Source of the DNA: Sarocladium kiliense | Lineage: Eukaryota; Ascomycota; Sordariomycetes; Hypocreales; Sarocladiaceae | DNA: 64,000 bases | Assembly (NCBI GenBank): GCA_030734395.1 | Contig: JAUZTG010000020.1 | Span: 620,001-684,000, forward strand | Direction: 5' to 3' | Part shown: positions 11,179-22,754 of the stretch, in pieces | How positions within the stretch are numbered: position 1 is the first letter of the stretch | Layout: every line of letters begins with the position of its first letter | Translations under genes and position numbers: made by a program | Notes under the pieces: model-generated | Told to the model about the DNA's origin: nothing | Database searches by the model: none | What the model saw: the letters and a program-made list of their open reading frames with translations, nothing else

Positions 11179-14100
11179 TTTAGGCGCCTGTAAACGAGTT
11201 TGTGTGGTAGACGTGATGGCGGTAGTCTGCTCACAGAGAGAGCAGCGAACTCGAGTGTCGTCGGGTTGAGGCGTGGGCCGTTCCAAGTCAAGAGAAGGGA
11301 GCGCCAAGTGCGCAGAAAGCAACTTCTAGAATGAAGAGTCGGACCCCGGACCAGTTGAACCCTTGGAAAGAAGGGTAATCAGTGAAGCGACATGTCGATT
11401 TTGAGAGGGCAGGTGAAAAGTATGAGGGGACGATGGTGAAAGTGTGTGCGACCAAGTGGTGGTGGTGGTGCTGTTGCTGTTCGTGAACAGATGTGGACGC
11501 AACCTGTGGAAGGTCAGGATTGTGGCCAACGCAGCCTCTCCCACATTTAGGACACAGACCGATGAGATGTTGCCTTATGATTTAAGGAACTTGCGGTTTG
11601 TGGCGAAGAATTGGGGAATGTTATTCCTACTGTGAAAGTGGCGTTTGTCAGCAATGAGGAAGATGGGATCCAGGCGCTCGTGAACAACTGACCAGAAAGT
11701 CGAAGAAGTGGTGGAGGGCCGAGGATGCTATTGATGGACAGAGAAGTCTGAGGCAGAGCCCTGGGGATGTAAACCCTTTGTAAGTAACTGAGCCCGGCCC
11801 AGCGTTAAGGCTCTCCGCTCCACCCAAGTCCACTTTGCAGCTCGCATCCCAGACCGAGCGGGACAGGTCAGTCACAGCAGGATTTGGGCCTGCTCTGTGT
11901 GTCTGTAGTAGAAATAGCAGCATGCTCTAAGAGACGTGCATGTACGTGCGTGCCGGGGGGTGGGCAACGATGAGGGGGGATGGACTCGGACAGGGTACCT
12001 CTGTGATCGCATGGGCCGGGGGTCAGCAAAGCACTCGCACGAGTAGGGAGCAGAAGCCTGGAGAGCAAGAACAGATCAGAGGCAAGCAACGAACCTGGAG
12101 CTGGCGGAGCTGGCTGGGGTGGGCATGGGGTGTTCCTGGGGGAGGGGAGGGGGGCCGGCTGGTTGAGGGGGGCGTGGCCCGTGTGAAGACAATCTAACGC
12201 CCCATCAACGCGCGCACCGCCCTCCAAGATGAGAGACCCTGGCCAGAACACTTCCGGGGATGGGGGATGAGGATGCACATGATGGGCGAGAGGAAGAAAA
12301 GATGGTGGAGGGGAGGGAAGGGAGGGGCACCAGGCCGAAGCGGGTGACGATTTGCCAGTGGGAGGAGAACAAGGTGTCGAGCAGATCGAGGGTCCAGGCA
12401 GGGAAGAGACAATACTGTGCGAGACGGACTGAGGCGATTGTATGATCGATTTGCCGAGTTTTGAACTACCATATCGATGTTCCCTGGGTTCACAGATTAA
12501 ATAAGCATCTACGGAACAACAGGAGTAGAAAAAGCCCACACTGAGGAAAATTCCATGATGAACAATGATACGAGGCTGTTGTAAGGGTGGTGAGGGCGGA
12601 GGAGGGTCACTGTGCCGCGCACTGAGCGAGGCTCTCATCTAGGGAAGGAACATCAACACAGGCAACAGGTCAGCCAGCATCAACCAGCACCCACGGGTAA
12701 GAACACCAAGAACCTCCCCGGAGACGCACGGAAGTCTTTTTTTTTTCCTTTTCTCCAGTCCTTCATCTTTCAGGAATCGCCGGGATCCGATGCTCCCGGC
12801 AGCATGCCGTGCCCAAGGATGCCCTGCTTATTGAGAGCGGGGAGCCCTTGGAGCCCTTGCTGGACCCTGCCGCTATTCCCAACATCCCTTCTCAGGTGCC
12901 GCCATACGCACGAGCCCTGATACAGCGCCGAGGGAGATTTGCTTCCCAAGCCTCAGGTTTGCCGACCATGGAAATGCGAGACGAGCATCGAATCTGGTTG
13001 TGTGAGAGAAGAGATGAGTCTGCTAACTTTTAGGACATCGGATGCGCAATAATTACGATTGGAGGCTGAACGGAACGAGGCCATGCACCCAGCACAAGCT
13101 CTTCCCCACAAACCGTAAGTCCCAATCCGTACCAGTCCAGATAGTGGATGTCAGGCCCAATAGTCCAGCCAGGATCGGTCACGCTGCTCATCACAGCCTT
13201 TCTACTCCCTCCCTCTTGTAAGGAGGAGGTAGGAGTGGGACGGAGCGGGACGAAAGATGCAGCAGCATCGCCACGTTGTCAATATCAGCAAACTCTTGGA
13301 CGACGAACACACGCCATGCCATCTCGGTATGCTACCACGGTACTGTCCGCACCCAACGAACTCCCAGGCAGGCGGCAAAGCTAGGTTCAACACTGCCAAA
13401 TAACGGGCACCGTGGGTTCCACAGCGGCAGGACACGAGGCACACAAACCCACGACTTCGCGCACGGCCATCAACGTAATAAGACCTGACACTGTGATCGT
13501 TTTCAATAGCATAGTACGGTTATATGGCGATGTTAAGGCGCCGCATTGGGCTGAAGGTCAGCGCTCGTTCAAGGAACATCCAACTTGGGCCTTGCTCTTG
13601 TCGTGGAAAGTAAGTCTATATGCTCCGAATTGCTCTTCACTCTGAAGCGTCTCGAATTGGGAAGTGGTGGAGTGCAGCCACCTAAGAGGCCTTGCTGACG
13701 TGCAGATAACCTTCGCATGTTGCTTATTGCACCCCGGATTTGGAGAATAAAGCATTTCGGGCTCCTCGGAGTTGAGTTTAGTGCCTCAAAAGTCTGTATC
13801 AGGAATAATACACACAGAGCAGAGGACGACGTATGCCAGCAGCCGCACAATCACCCTCATGTATGCAACGATCGACACACGCCTTTCTTGACAGCTTTAT
13901 GTGCCTTGACTTATAGGCTGGGGCATCAGGTGTATGCGCAACCTGCGACAAAAATATTTCGCTTTGCATAGTTGCGCCCTGACCCCCCTGCTATCTGGGC
14001 GCTCATCAGCATTTCCATCCCGCGGCGTCTTTCTTCCTTTCCTTCCATTGACATTGGTTTCCGAGGATTACTTGACACAGGATCGTCATCGCTACGACAT

Positions 14101-17100
14101 CCTTCCGCCGAGATAAGTCCTAGCCTCACAACCTAATGCGACTCTGTTACGACCACGACGCTACCCGTTGACTTTAGCTTCTTGTCGCCGAAGGGTAAGC
14201 CCTGCACAGGCCAGGAGAGCCATGGTCCGGATTAGGCGCGGGGAACCTCCCCAGCTCCGGTAGCTAGGTCAAAACGTCAAACTTGCGGAGTAACCACCAC
14301 GGACTACACTCCGCCTGTGCAAAACAAGACACAATGATGCACGAAAACGCTGCAAAGTCCAGGAAACTTGAAGCGTTCCGGCGTAGGATGCATCTTCTCT
14401 CATCATGTCAACGATGGTCATTTCCAGAAACTAGTCTATACGCGGGGAGACTTCCCTCCCTCGCCTCCCTGTCACCGGGCGGGGAGGATCCCATTTCTTC
14501 CGCCCAGTCCCACTAACATGGAGACTTACAAGCGAGGCATGGTCAAGACGTGAGCTAACAGAACTGGCGTCTCTTTCTGACAACTGGAGCCATCCAATCT
14601 CAACTCTCCAAGTTCGCTGCTAAGACGTTAAAGGGACTAAGTAGCGGGCACTAGCGATTTAGGATAATATGGCCTGGTGAGCCTTCAGTTCCAATGCCAA
14701 GTGCAGCCCGCACTGTGCGATCACTGTTTTGGTAAGATTTCATTCGAAGCGGATTTCCCCATTTTCTTCGCCCTCAGAAGCACGCAGAAATACATGCCTG
14801 CCGCTTCTGTCAATCTGAAAGCAGACACTTCCGTTGGCTTGGTCAGTCGACTGGCAGGATCTCGGTGACTTTGCAGGGTTCGTCGCGATGAGTCTCGGGA
14901 GGCATTGATCCACGAACCAGATCGTCCGAATGGCTTCCAGAATCCCACAACTCAGCTTGGCGAAGACGCCCCGACATCAGACGATAACTACCGGAATCTC
15001 CTCACCTTGGTTTTCATGCTATGATTGCCAATGGTCCGCGATCATTCCCGTCGCTTTCCCATGCACGCCCATCGATCCACCAAATATGGAGTATGAGACA
15101 TGTCTCCATCGTTACGAGAGGCTTCCTTGATTTGGCAATCCTGCATGATGCCGTGTCCCTTGGCTCCTTTCCCCGGAAGATCATGTACATACTATGCTCT
15201 CCAAATACTACGTAGTACTACGGCCCAACTCTGTCAATGTCTTGTCATCCCGTCTCTGCTCGACAATACACACGTCCGGCACCGGGATCTACGTCTGCCG
15301 GGACGCCACATGTGTCGACGAACACTGAGTGTTGACCACTGGAAATGGCTTTGCACTGATGATGTACCTACTGAAGCACGCCCCGGCTTGATGAAGCCGC
15401 ATGAATACAATTATAGCCAAGGTTAAACAAGTCAATCCACAAGCTCCCGCGATGGACGATGACACGACTGGCGACGTGGTCACATGTCCGGGCACATGGC
15501 GACGAGACAGTCGTCGCAGACAGGCCGAAGAATCCAGAGACGCAGGCGGCCTCCCACAGCGTACCTGTGTCTTGGTAAGAGACTGATCGAGACCGTCACC
15601 AACGACAACTCGACCGAGTCCAGGCTTGACAATCAGGATCCTTCCAATGTCGACCTCATCAATATATTCAACCACGCCACGTCAGGTGCTCACAAGCCGA
15701 CATAAATTATCAATCGTCATAACAGCAGCCACACGCGGCACAATCTATTGATGTTTCAGCTTCCGATGCCATCTATGCTGTCAGCGCCTCTGAATCGTCT
15801 GTAGCCTCCCCTAAGAAATTGGACCCATGTCCTGTCATCTCGGCTATCTGGCGCCTCTTCGCTTCTGCCATGGTTCTCTACTAGGGGGAAGGAAGATATA
15901 CCAGGATCGTAATACCATCAACTTCTAGGCGTAGCTCCAGAGTCAGGGGATCCAGATGGGATTCATCCGAGGAAATTTCCTCCCCATCACCACCGTCCGT
16001 GTCCTGCTAACATCTACGCCACTCGTCAGCTTGTTGACCCGCCGATTTCCAAGGGTCCAGACTCTTCCCGATCGTGAGCCGCCCGGTGAGAGACAGATCA
16101 CGAGGGTTGGGCCCCGGCGCCTGGTCACTCTCGCCCGCGCGTGTCCCGAGATTAATTGGCCACCCTTCCGCGCCTCTGCAAATCTTACTTACACGTATAG
16201 ACAACGAAAACAAGGCAGCTAAAACCCTGCGAGGACTTCTTCTCCCCTTTTTGATTCTTCAACCTCACTAGACTTGGAAGATGGGGCTCTTCTTCGGGAT
16301 TTCACAACCCTCAGCGGACTATTCTCCGACTTCGCACTCGATGTCCGTGTCAAGCCGACGTGTGCCTACCTGTCAAACAGATTGATTTGACCAAAGTTTT
16401 CTTACATTCCAATAATGCTTGATCAGCTGCCTGGGCCCATGGTATGGCCTCATACTTGAAAATTTTCGGTCAGGTGATTTCAGCTATGAGCCTCTCCATC
16501 CATCCAGACTCGACCTCGCTTAAGCCAACCTTGAGGATCTTTTGTTTCCCCCTCGCAATGAGAGGTCGTCGACGGCGTACGGCTAACGCCGATTCCCAAC
16601 AAGCCGCTACCGTGAAAATGAACTATGGAGTCATGCAGGGCGATGTCTACATCCCTTCACATAAGTGATTTGTCTTTATGGGGCCGACGCGCTTCTGAAG
16701 AAACCACGTCTCGCCTACCGCTAAGAGTCCTTGCTAACAAGGCGCAAGGCTGGCGTGACCGCAGAGGCTGATCGAAACTGTTCTGATCTCAGAAGGCCTG
16801 CCGAAAACGCGTCTTAAGCCCGTAGATATAGCGACGCAGTCGGCGCTGCCCTTCAGAAGAGGTAATGCCACCGAACCGCTTGCGGTCGGTCGTTACCCTC
16901 AGGGCTTGTTGGACGCCACGCATGCAGATGCTAGGTAGGTATGGGAGCTATTGACATGCATCGATTTGCATCTCGAAGCGCCCAGAGGTCATGCCAGGCA
17001 GTCCAAAGGTTCTCAGAAGACCACCACACCGCAACTATGCAGCCAGGTGAACCAAACTTTGGTGAGGCCCTCACACCCCCCCGGCTCGGCACTTGGGTGT

Positions 17101-20100
17101 AAGCGAGGCAAGCCACCACCTCTGGGGCCATGCGGTGCATCGCCAGGCCACCGGGACACTTTGATGATGCGAGCCGTCAATCTCTACTCAGGCTCAAGTA
17201 TTCCCCAACATTAAAGCATCTCGGGACTCGAAAGGCGTTACAGACTCAAGATGGCTTGGTTGCCAGAATAGGTCGTCTGCAGGCCATTGTGCATCGTCTG
17301 ACGCCCATTTGCATCGAATGCCTGCTACTTTGGTGTTTCGCCTGTTATAGCATAAGCCCACAAGCGACAATGCATAAAGCCAATTTCCTTCTCGGGGAAC
17401 CTCGTTTTCCCCTCATTGTCCCTGCTGGGAGATCGCCTGTTGGCCCCCCGCAAATCGCGACACGTTGCTCGATCCCTCAGGTTTTCTTGCTTCGGAATGG
17501 TTTCAGGGGCACTCCCGCGAACATCAAACCATTGACCACGTATATCCCTGTCACCGTCTGATGTTCTTTCAGGGAAACGAAGTGCGAAGCCTGCAATGCT
17601 GACTTGTCGCTTGTTTCGTTGCGGGAATCTTCTGCATGAGCGGTGTGGATGAACGGTCGGCCTCAGCTCGTCGGATGCGACGTCGACCTTGGCTCTCGTT
17701 TTGGCTCTCATCGAGGTGTGATCTGACTTGAACCATCCTCAGACACTGAAAGACGCCATTCTTCCAAGCGCGCATGAAAATGCCGTAACGTGCTGGAGCG
17801 GACCGGGGAATCACTTCCATCAAGGCCGACCAGTGACACGCTTTACCGCCGCCCAGTGTTTGGATCTCCGACCTGTTTTTTGTCACGCCTTCATATCCAC
17901 GATACAGTCTATCGTATAACAAGCTCCAGCCTTGGGGCACACTAGCTATCTGCTATTAAGGGCTGATGTATGACAGTGTCAGGTTGACAATAGAGGGGCG
18001 TTTCTAGGCCCATATGTTGCATACGCTGCAGCGCATCTGTCCGAGCCTACGCCGGTTATGCCGGTGAGGTTTATGCGTTAGGCCTGGCATGACTCAAAGT
18101 CAGGCACAGCATACCTCGCGATGACCAAGGAACATGACAATCGTTTTGCTGTGCAGAGGATCATGACATCGCGCGATGTGACTGCTACTCTCGATCGACC
18201 ACTGGGAATCGCAACCCATCGTCTAAACATGCTGGTTGCACAACGTAGATCAAACATTGACGGGACCTCATGGCGTATACATGCTTGGAATCGCGGATCT
18301 ATGTCAAACAGGATCACGTGGATACGCTTCTTGCTCCTCTCTCGTCTCGGCTTGTGTGCTTTGCCACTCTCGTCTGATCTCGTGAGCAGAGCATTTGGCG
18401 GCTCAGCCGGATATACACGTATATCTTAGGGATTTATACGTGGGATCAGGTTTCCGCGGAAAGCCGATTCCTGTTCCTACTGCACTGATCAAGGTACTCG
18501 CCAAGCCGACAGGATGACCCATCCGCGAGAATGGTCGAAAGAGGCTGCTGCCCGTCGATCTATCATAATTTGAAGAGGATCCACGCCGTGCGGGGTCAGC
18601 GATATACTGCTGAGAACCGCTTGGGAAGCTCGAAGTACGTAAATGCACCATCTCTGGTGGATCGTCGTTGCGAGGGCCGGGTTCCATCGCTGGAGATGGT
18701 GAGGAGCTGCCGAGTCAGGAAGTTGATAGACATTGTGCGCCAGCAAGGGCTTCGCGTGGTGCTGTACTCCGAAAGCCCCCAAAGCAAGGCGATAGTGCTT
18801 CGGTAGTAGTTTAGACCCTTGATACTTCTCGATGACGAGGATGACGATGCTGGCGAGGACAAGCCTGTGGTTATGGCAACACGACGGGCAGGCAAATTGG
18901 TGACTCGCATTCTCAGGCGTGATGCCTACCGTCTATACTCAACCTTGCTTGCTCGTACAGAATCCCTGAGGGTGTCTCCTCCGCTCATGCCCATCCATCC
19001 CCATATTGATCAAACCACGGACCAGCAGATGGAGCGCTGGTCCGGTAGACGCTGGCCCACCACGAAGCCAGCAAATGGGCAGGACGATGCACGGGGTCCA
19101 AGTGCGGAGAAAGATGTGGAGTAGGAGATGCACGGGATGGAGGTGACAGAACCTGTGAGCGCGCGTGTCGATGGAAGCTTGGTGTCGTAGTTGGATGGCG
19201 GGTGCAGGAGGTGGGTGTGTTGGCTGGGGCGGAACAAGGGACAACAGTTGGAGGAACAGAGGCAGCAAAGCAGAAGCAAGCCCAGCCCAGCCTTTTCCTC
19301 CCCCTCCCCTCCACAAGGGTCCATCCAACCTTCAATCTCTTCCTCCCCAGGTCCGCCCTAACCTTCACCAAGTGGGGGACACGGCACGATGCGATGGATG
19401 ATGGCCTCGTCCACATGGGACCCGTCCAGGAACGGGACTGATCCACGCCACCAGCTTTCCTCCCTCCCCCAACCTTGAGAAAACCTGGTCCATGTCCTTT
19501 CCCCTCATCCATCGACCCGATCACGGAGGCAGCCACCGCGTCTGGTGGTTGGGTCCTCGGACGTGGCTTGTTCTGGTGAACTTGTACGACGGTTTTCCGC
19601 GCCCTATATGTGCTCGGGGATATCATCTTGTGGTGGTGCCTTTTGGCCAACATGCCACGCCACCAAAGCATCACTCGTCTAACATGGCCTGCTATGGATG
19701 TCCTCGGCATCAGCGGCATGCGAAGTCGGTCGGTGTATCCCAAGTCGATGTTCTTTTCAGGCCGATCTCGCTATTTGAGCCTTGGTTGAATCAAATTGGA
19801 AGCCACTCCAAGAAAGTTCATGAAGCGGGTTTGGCAGTAGGTAAGCTTCAGGGTAGGCTGCATTCTCCAGTCCTGAAGCAAGGCACTCTTGCGTACGTGA
19901 CATAGTCTTGACAGCTTTAAGGTAGCATTGTTAGATGTCAGCGCCCTCGACGTAATGTATAGTAAATCTCGAAGTGTAAGGAGGGCTGGGTCTGTGCTTC
20001 ATACTCCTTTCTAGCAGCCCGGTTCACATGATTGTGACAGGGAGGTAGTTACTGACCATCCTCAGGCAGCCTCATGCAACACCAAAAGAATTGCCTGATA

Positions 20101-20589
20101 ATTAAGAATACTATAATGCTATTAAGTCAGCTTGAGGAGGCTGAATTGATATCTTTTCGCATCATATGTGTGTATGGCGCTGTGTTTGGTGTAAGTGATT
20201 CTACGCTGAGGAGCTAGAGAATCCCTAGACTCCTTGCAGTACGTCGAAGCTACGAACTCGCTACAGATAGGTAGCGTGTGATAGACGGTAAATCACCAGG
20301 CAGTTTTCAGGTAGTTTCTTGTCTAAGAGATCATCCTGAGAGGCAATGCGACCCTGACAGTTAGATAGCAGGACCAGACATCCAGAAACGCCGAGATACT
20401 AGGAATTGAGCAGCTGCCCCATCGGAGACCAGAGGTTTCAGAGACAGTCTCTAGACCTACACAATGGCTGGAAAGATAAACGGAGGTATTGCTAAGTTAC
20501 GGGAAGATAGGTAGTAGAATAGGGCTGAGATATCAGGAGAATGTATGAGCGGCGGTTGCAGCTGGCAGCGGGCAGCCCAGATAAGATTT
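11179..20589. other. 9.4 kb gene-poor region
   Basis: No gene with a recognisable domain or consistent exon structure was found here. The longest frames (for example about 250 codons on the minus strand at 11868-12638 and 18985-19743) are low-complexity Pro/Ser or Thr/Pro shadows of G- and A-rich strands. Purine-rich tracts occur at about 12100-12340. The last kilobase (about 19900-20540) is visibly more AT-rich and full of stops in all frames, which would suit old repeat DNA, but no termini or target duplications were seen. Confidence 0.45.
12116..12154 (+). repeat. G-run cluster, possible G-quadruplex
   Basis: Six runs of three or more G occur within 39 nt on the plus strand, separated by loops of one to eight bases. 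They lie about 940 nt upstream of the transcription factor ATG. The pattern fits the usual G3+N1-7 quadruplex rule apart from one loop that is slightly long. Confidence 0.5.
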
Positions 20590-20591
20590 AA

Positions 20592-21724
20592 ACTTGTGCA
20601 ATTGCTGAAATCTTTGACTTCTCCTCTTTTCCTCATCTGTACCTCTCCGAGTCCTTCGCCCAACTCTGCTGGCCACGATCCCCAGACCTAGAGTGGAAGG
20701 GTGTCGATAATGGCCAACAGCACTCGTTCTGCAGGCCACATAGCTCCCTCGGAGTGCCCAAATATTGCAAACGCATCTTCGCTTCGGATAGTCAGCAACC
20801 AGTCCCTGGTAAGTGACTTGATCAAAGCAAAAACAACATAATAATTACCCATTCATTTGCAGGTATAGAACGGAAGCGGCAACTTGAAGGCACACAGTCA
20901 GTGCCTGCGAAGCAAGCTAAAGCACCACAAGCTACAGCTCCGCAAACGACTTGCCCTCAACCTGCTCACGCATCGATAGCAGATCTACATTGGTCCTCTC
21001 AGGCAATGGCAGCAACAGAGTCTCCCCCAAGCTTATACGGATACTGTCTACAGCCAGCCGTCTGGAAGAAAGGGGATAGCGTGCTTTCCTTAAACGAGGT
21101 TCTAACTCACTGTCAAATCACTGAACGACAACAGGGCAAGCGGATCAACGAGCAGAACAAGCAGATCAGGGAGCAAAGCCAGAAGCTCAAAGATCAGGGC
21201 AGTGCGATTAACGAGCAGAATGAGAAGGCGAGGAGCAAAGCCAAACGATTCATCGTCAGAAACAAGAGCTTAAGGAGCAAGGGGAGGCCACAAAGAGAAG
21301 AACGAGCTGCTACGGCAGCTAAAATGTGCGGCGGAACACCATCTTTCTACCAACCAGCAGCTATCGAAGAGGAATGAGGAGCTTACGTCCCAAATTGCCC
21401 AGCTGCGAATCGACCAAAATGACCTGCAGCTTCGGACTAACAAGGCTTGTGACCTGTTCAAGAACGGCTTTGCAGAGGGTCGTGCAGTACTTGATCCGGC
21501 CAATGCCGAGGACTATCAGAAGGTTCTTGGTAACGGTGCAGCAGGCCGTCAGCAAGTCCACTGCAGCAACTAGATTCTTCGCCACAGGCATCTTGCCTGA
21601 TGAGACTAGAGTTGCTGTGGAAGCCTTGGTATTGGAAGGATCACAAAAGAGACTCCAAGAGGGGGAAGAGGAGAACCTGACGCCAGGGTCTCAAACCGCG
21701 GGCTCGGCCGTGGACAAGAAGTGA
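20592..21724 (+). pseudogene. coiled-coil protein gene broken by single-base frameshifts
   Basis: An open frame from 20592 joins across a good intron (GTAAGT at 20809, CAG ending at 20862) to 20863. It then encodes a Gln/Glu/Lys-rich coiled coil with repeats such as NEQNKQIREQSQKLKDQG. The reading frame changes at about 21226, 21290 and 21525. After each shift the new frame carries on in the same style: EQSQTIHRQKQELKEQ, then KNELLRQLKCAAEHH and NEELTSQIAQLRIDQND, then VSKSTAATRFFATGILP up to the stop at 21722-21724. The first shift is seen by comparing two internal repeat copies: CAGATCAGGGAGC at 21161 matches AAGGCGAGGAGC at 21226 with one base missing. No in-frame ATG is clear for the first exon; an ATG in another frame lies at 20710. 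I do not recognise the family. A real gene with sequencing errors is an alternative to a pseudogene. Confidence 0.55.
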
Positions 21725-22754
21725 GGCACGCAAGTGGCATAACGAGAGCTTTCAATATATGCGTCGCGGCTACATGTTTGGGAGAAGCGACAGAACTCCA
21801 ATAGTTGCACTCACGTTGCTGGAAGAGCAAGCTTGGACAATCAGAAAAGTGAAAGAGAGACTATACCGAGGTTCAACGTCCTCTCTAGTTAGAAATGCAC
21901 TCATTCAACGAATCAAGCAACCATTCATGAAGCGAGTCGATGAAGTGAAGTCCAAGATTCACGCCTAGCATCCTGCATTCACACCCTATAATCCATGACC
22001 TACACCACCTAACCTTTTCGACAACGTAGTCGAAGCATGGAAAAAAAAAGCAAAGCCACCACCGACAAATAGGCAGAACCCCTCCCCCCATCGTCTCCGA
22101 AAAAGTAAAAAGTAAAGCAAGACAATAAAGCCTAAACTCCCACGTTGCAATCGACCAATGTGCCGAGTCAGAAGCCGACACGCGCTTATACCGGTTGGGA
22201 AAGCAACACGTCTCGTTCGGGCCCCGGTCCTGGTATTTTCCCCTCACGAACAACACGAAAAGGGCACAGCGCATTGCATGGCATCGCATGATCTATAGGT
22301 CTCAGGCTGTTTTACCCTGGGGCTGCAGTGGTGTTGCAACCAGGCTGACCTGCCGCTTTGGGGTTTCTCAACGACGCAAGCGTTGAGGGCCCATGATGGC
22401 ATTGATAGGGCGAAGGGATGGATGGAAGGCTTTACGGCGTCAGGTCATGAAGCTGACCTACAAGCAAGAGCACAAAATCAACTGCGAACCTTTTTATTTA
22501 TTTCTTCGTTCGAATGATGCTATAAGTTACTGGTTTTAAGGGTTCGCCTTTGTTGGCAGCCGATCGTTGCACTAGGTACAATCAAACCAGACTTCGGTCA
22601 TGTCTTCTGCCTCCTCGGCTGGATCATTGAGCTTCCAGCCGTTCAATGTTCGACGCAAACGTATGTATATCGTCAGATGTCAGTCGCGCCTTCATGCAGC
22701 CGACATCTTGTCCATCAATGACGATTCAGTTCCCTACTGAAGAGGGGCTTCATC
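21725..22754. other. intergenic, no supported gene
   Basis: Only short frames occur. The stretch ends at the CHO2 stop codon and should carry the CHO2 3' untranslated region and terminator. An A-rich run lies at about 22041-22050. Confidence 0.5.

Noticed and set aside
11179..11322. 48-residue N-terminal extension of the C6 factor
   Set aside because: It opens with TTG, and the sequence just before the ATG at 11178 looks like a leader intron acceptor.
11868..12638. 256-codon minus-strand frame
   Set aside because: It is Pro/Ser/Leu-rich low complexity created by G- and A-rich runs on the plus strand; no domain, no conserved pattern.
18985..19743. 252-codon minus-strand frame
   Set aside because: Pro/His/Ser-rich low complexity with overlapping long frames in several other phases, typical of a stop-poor GC-rich stretch.
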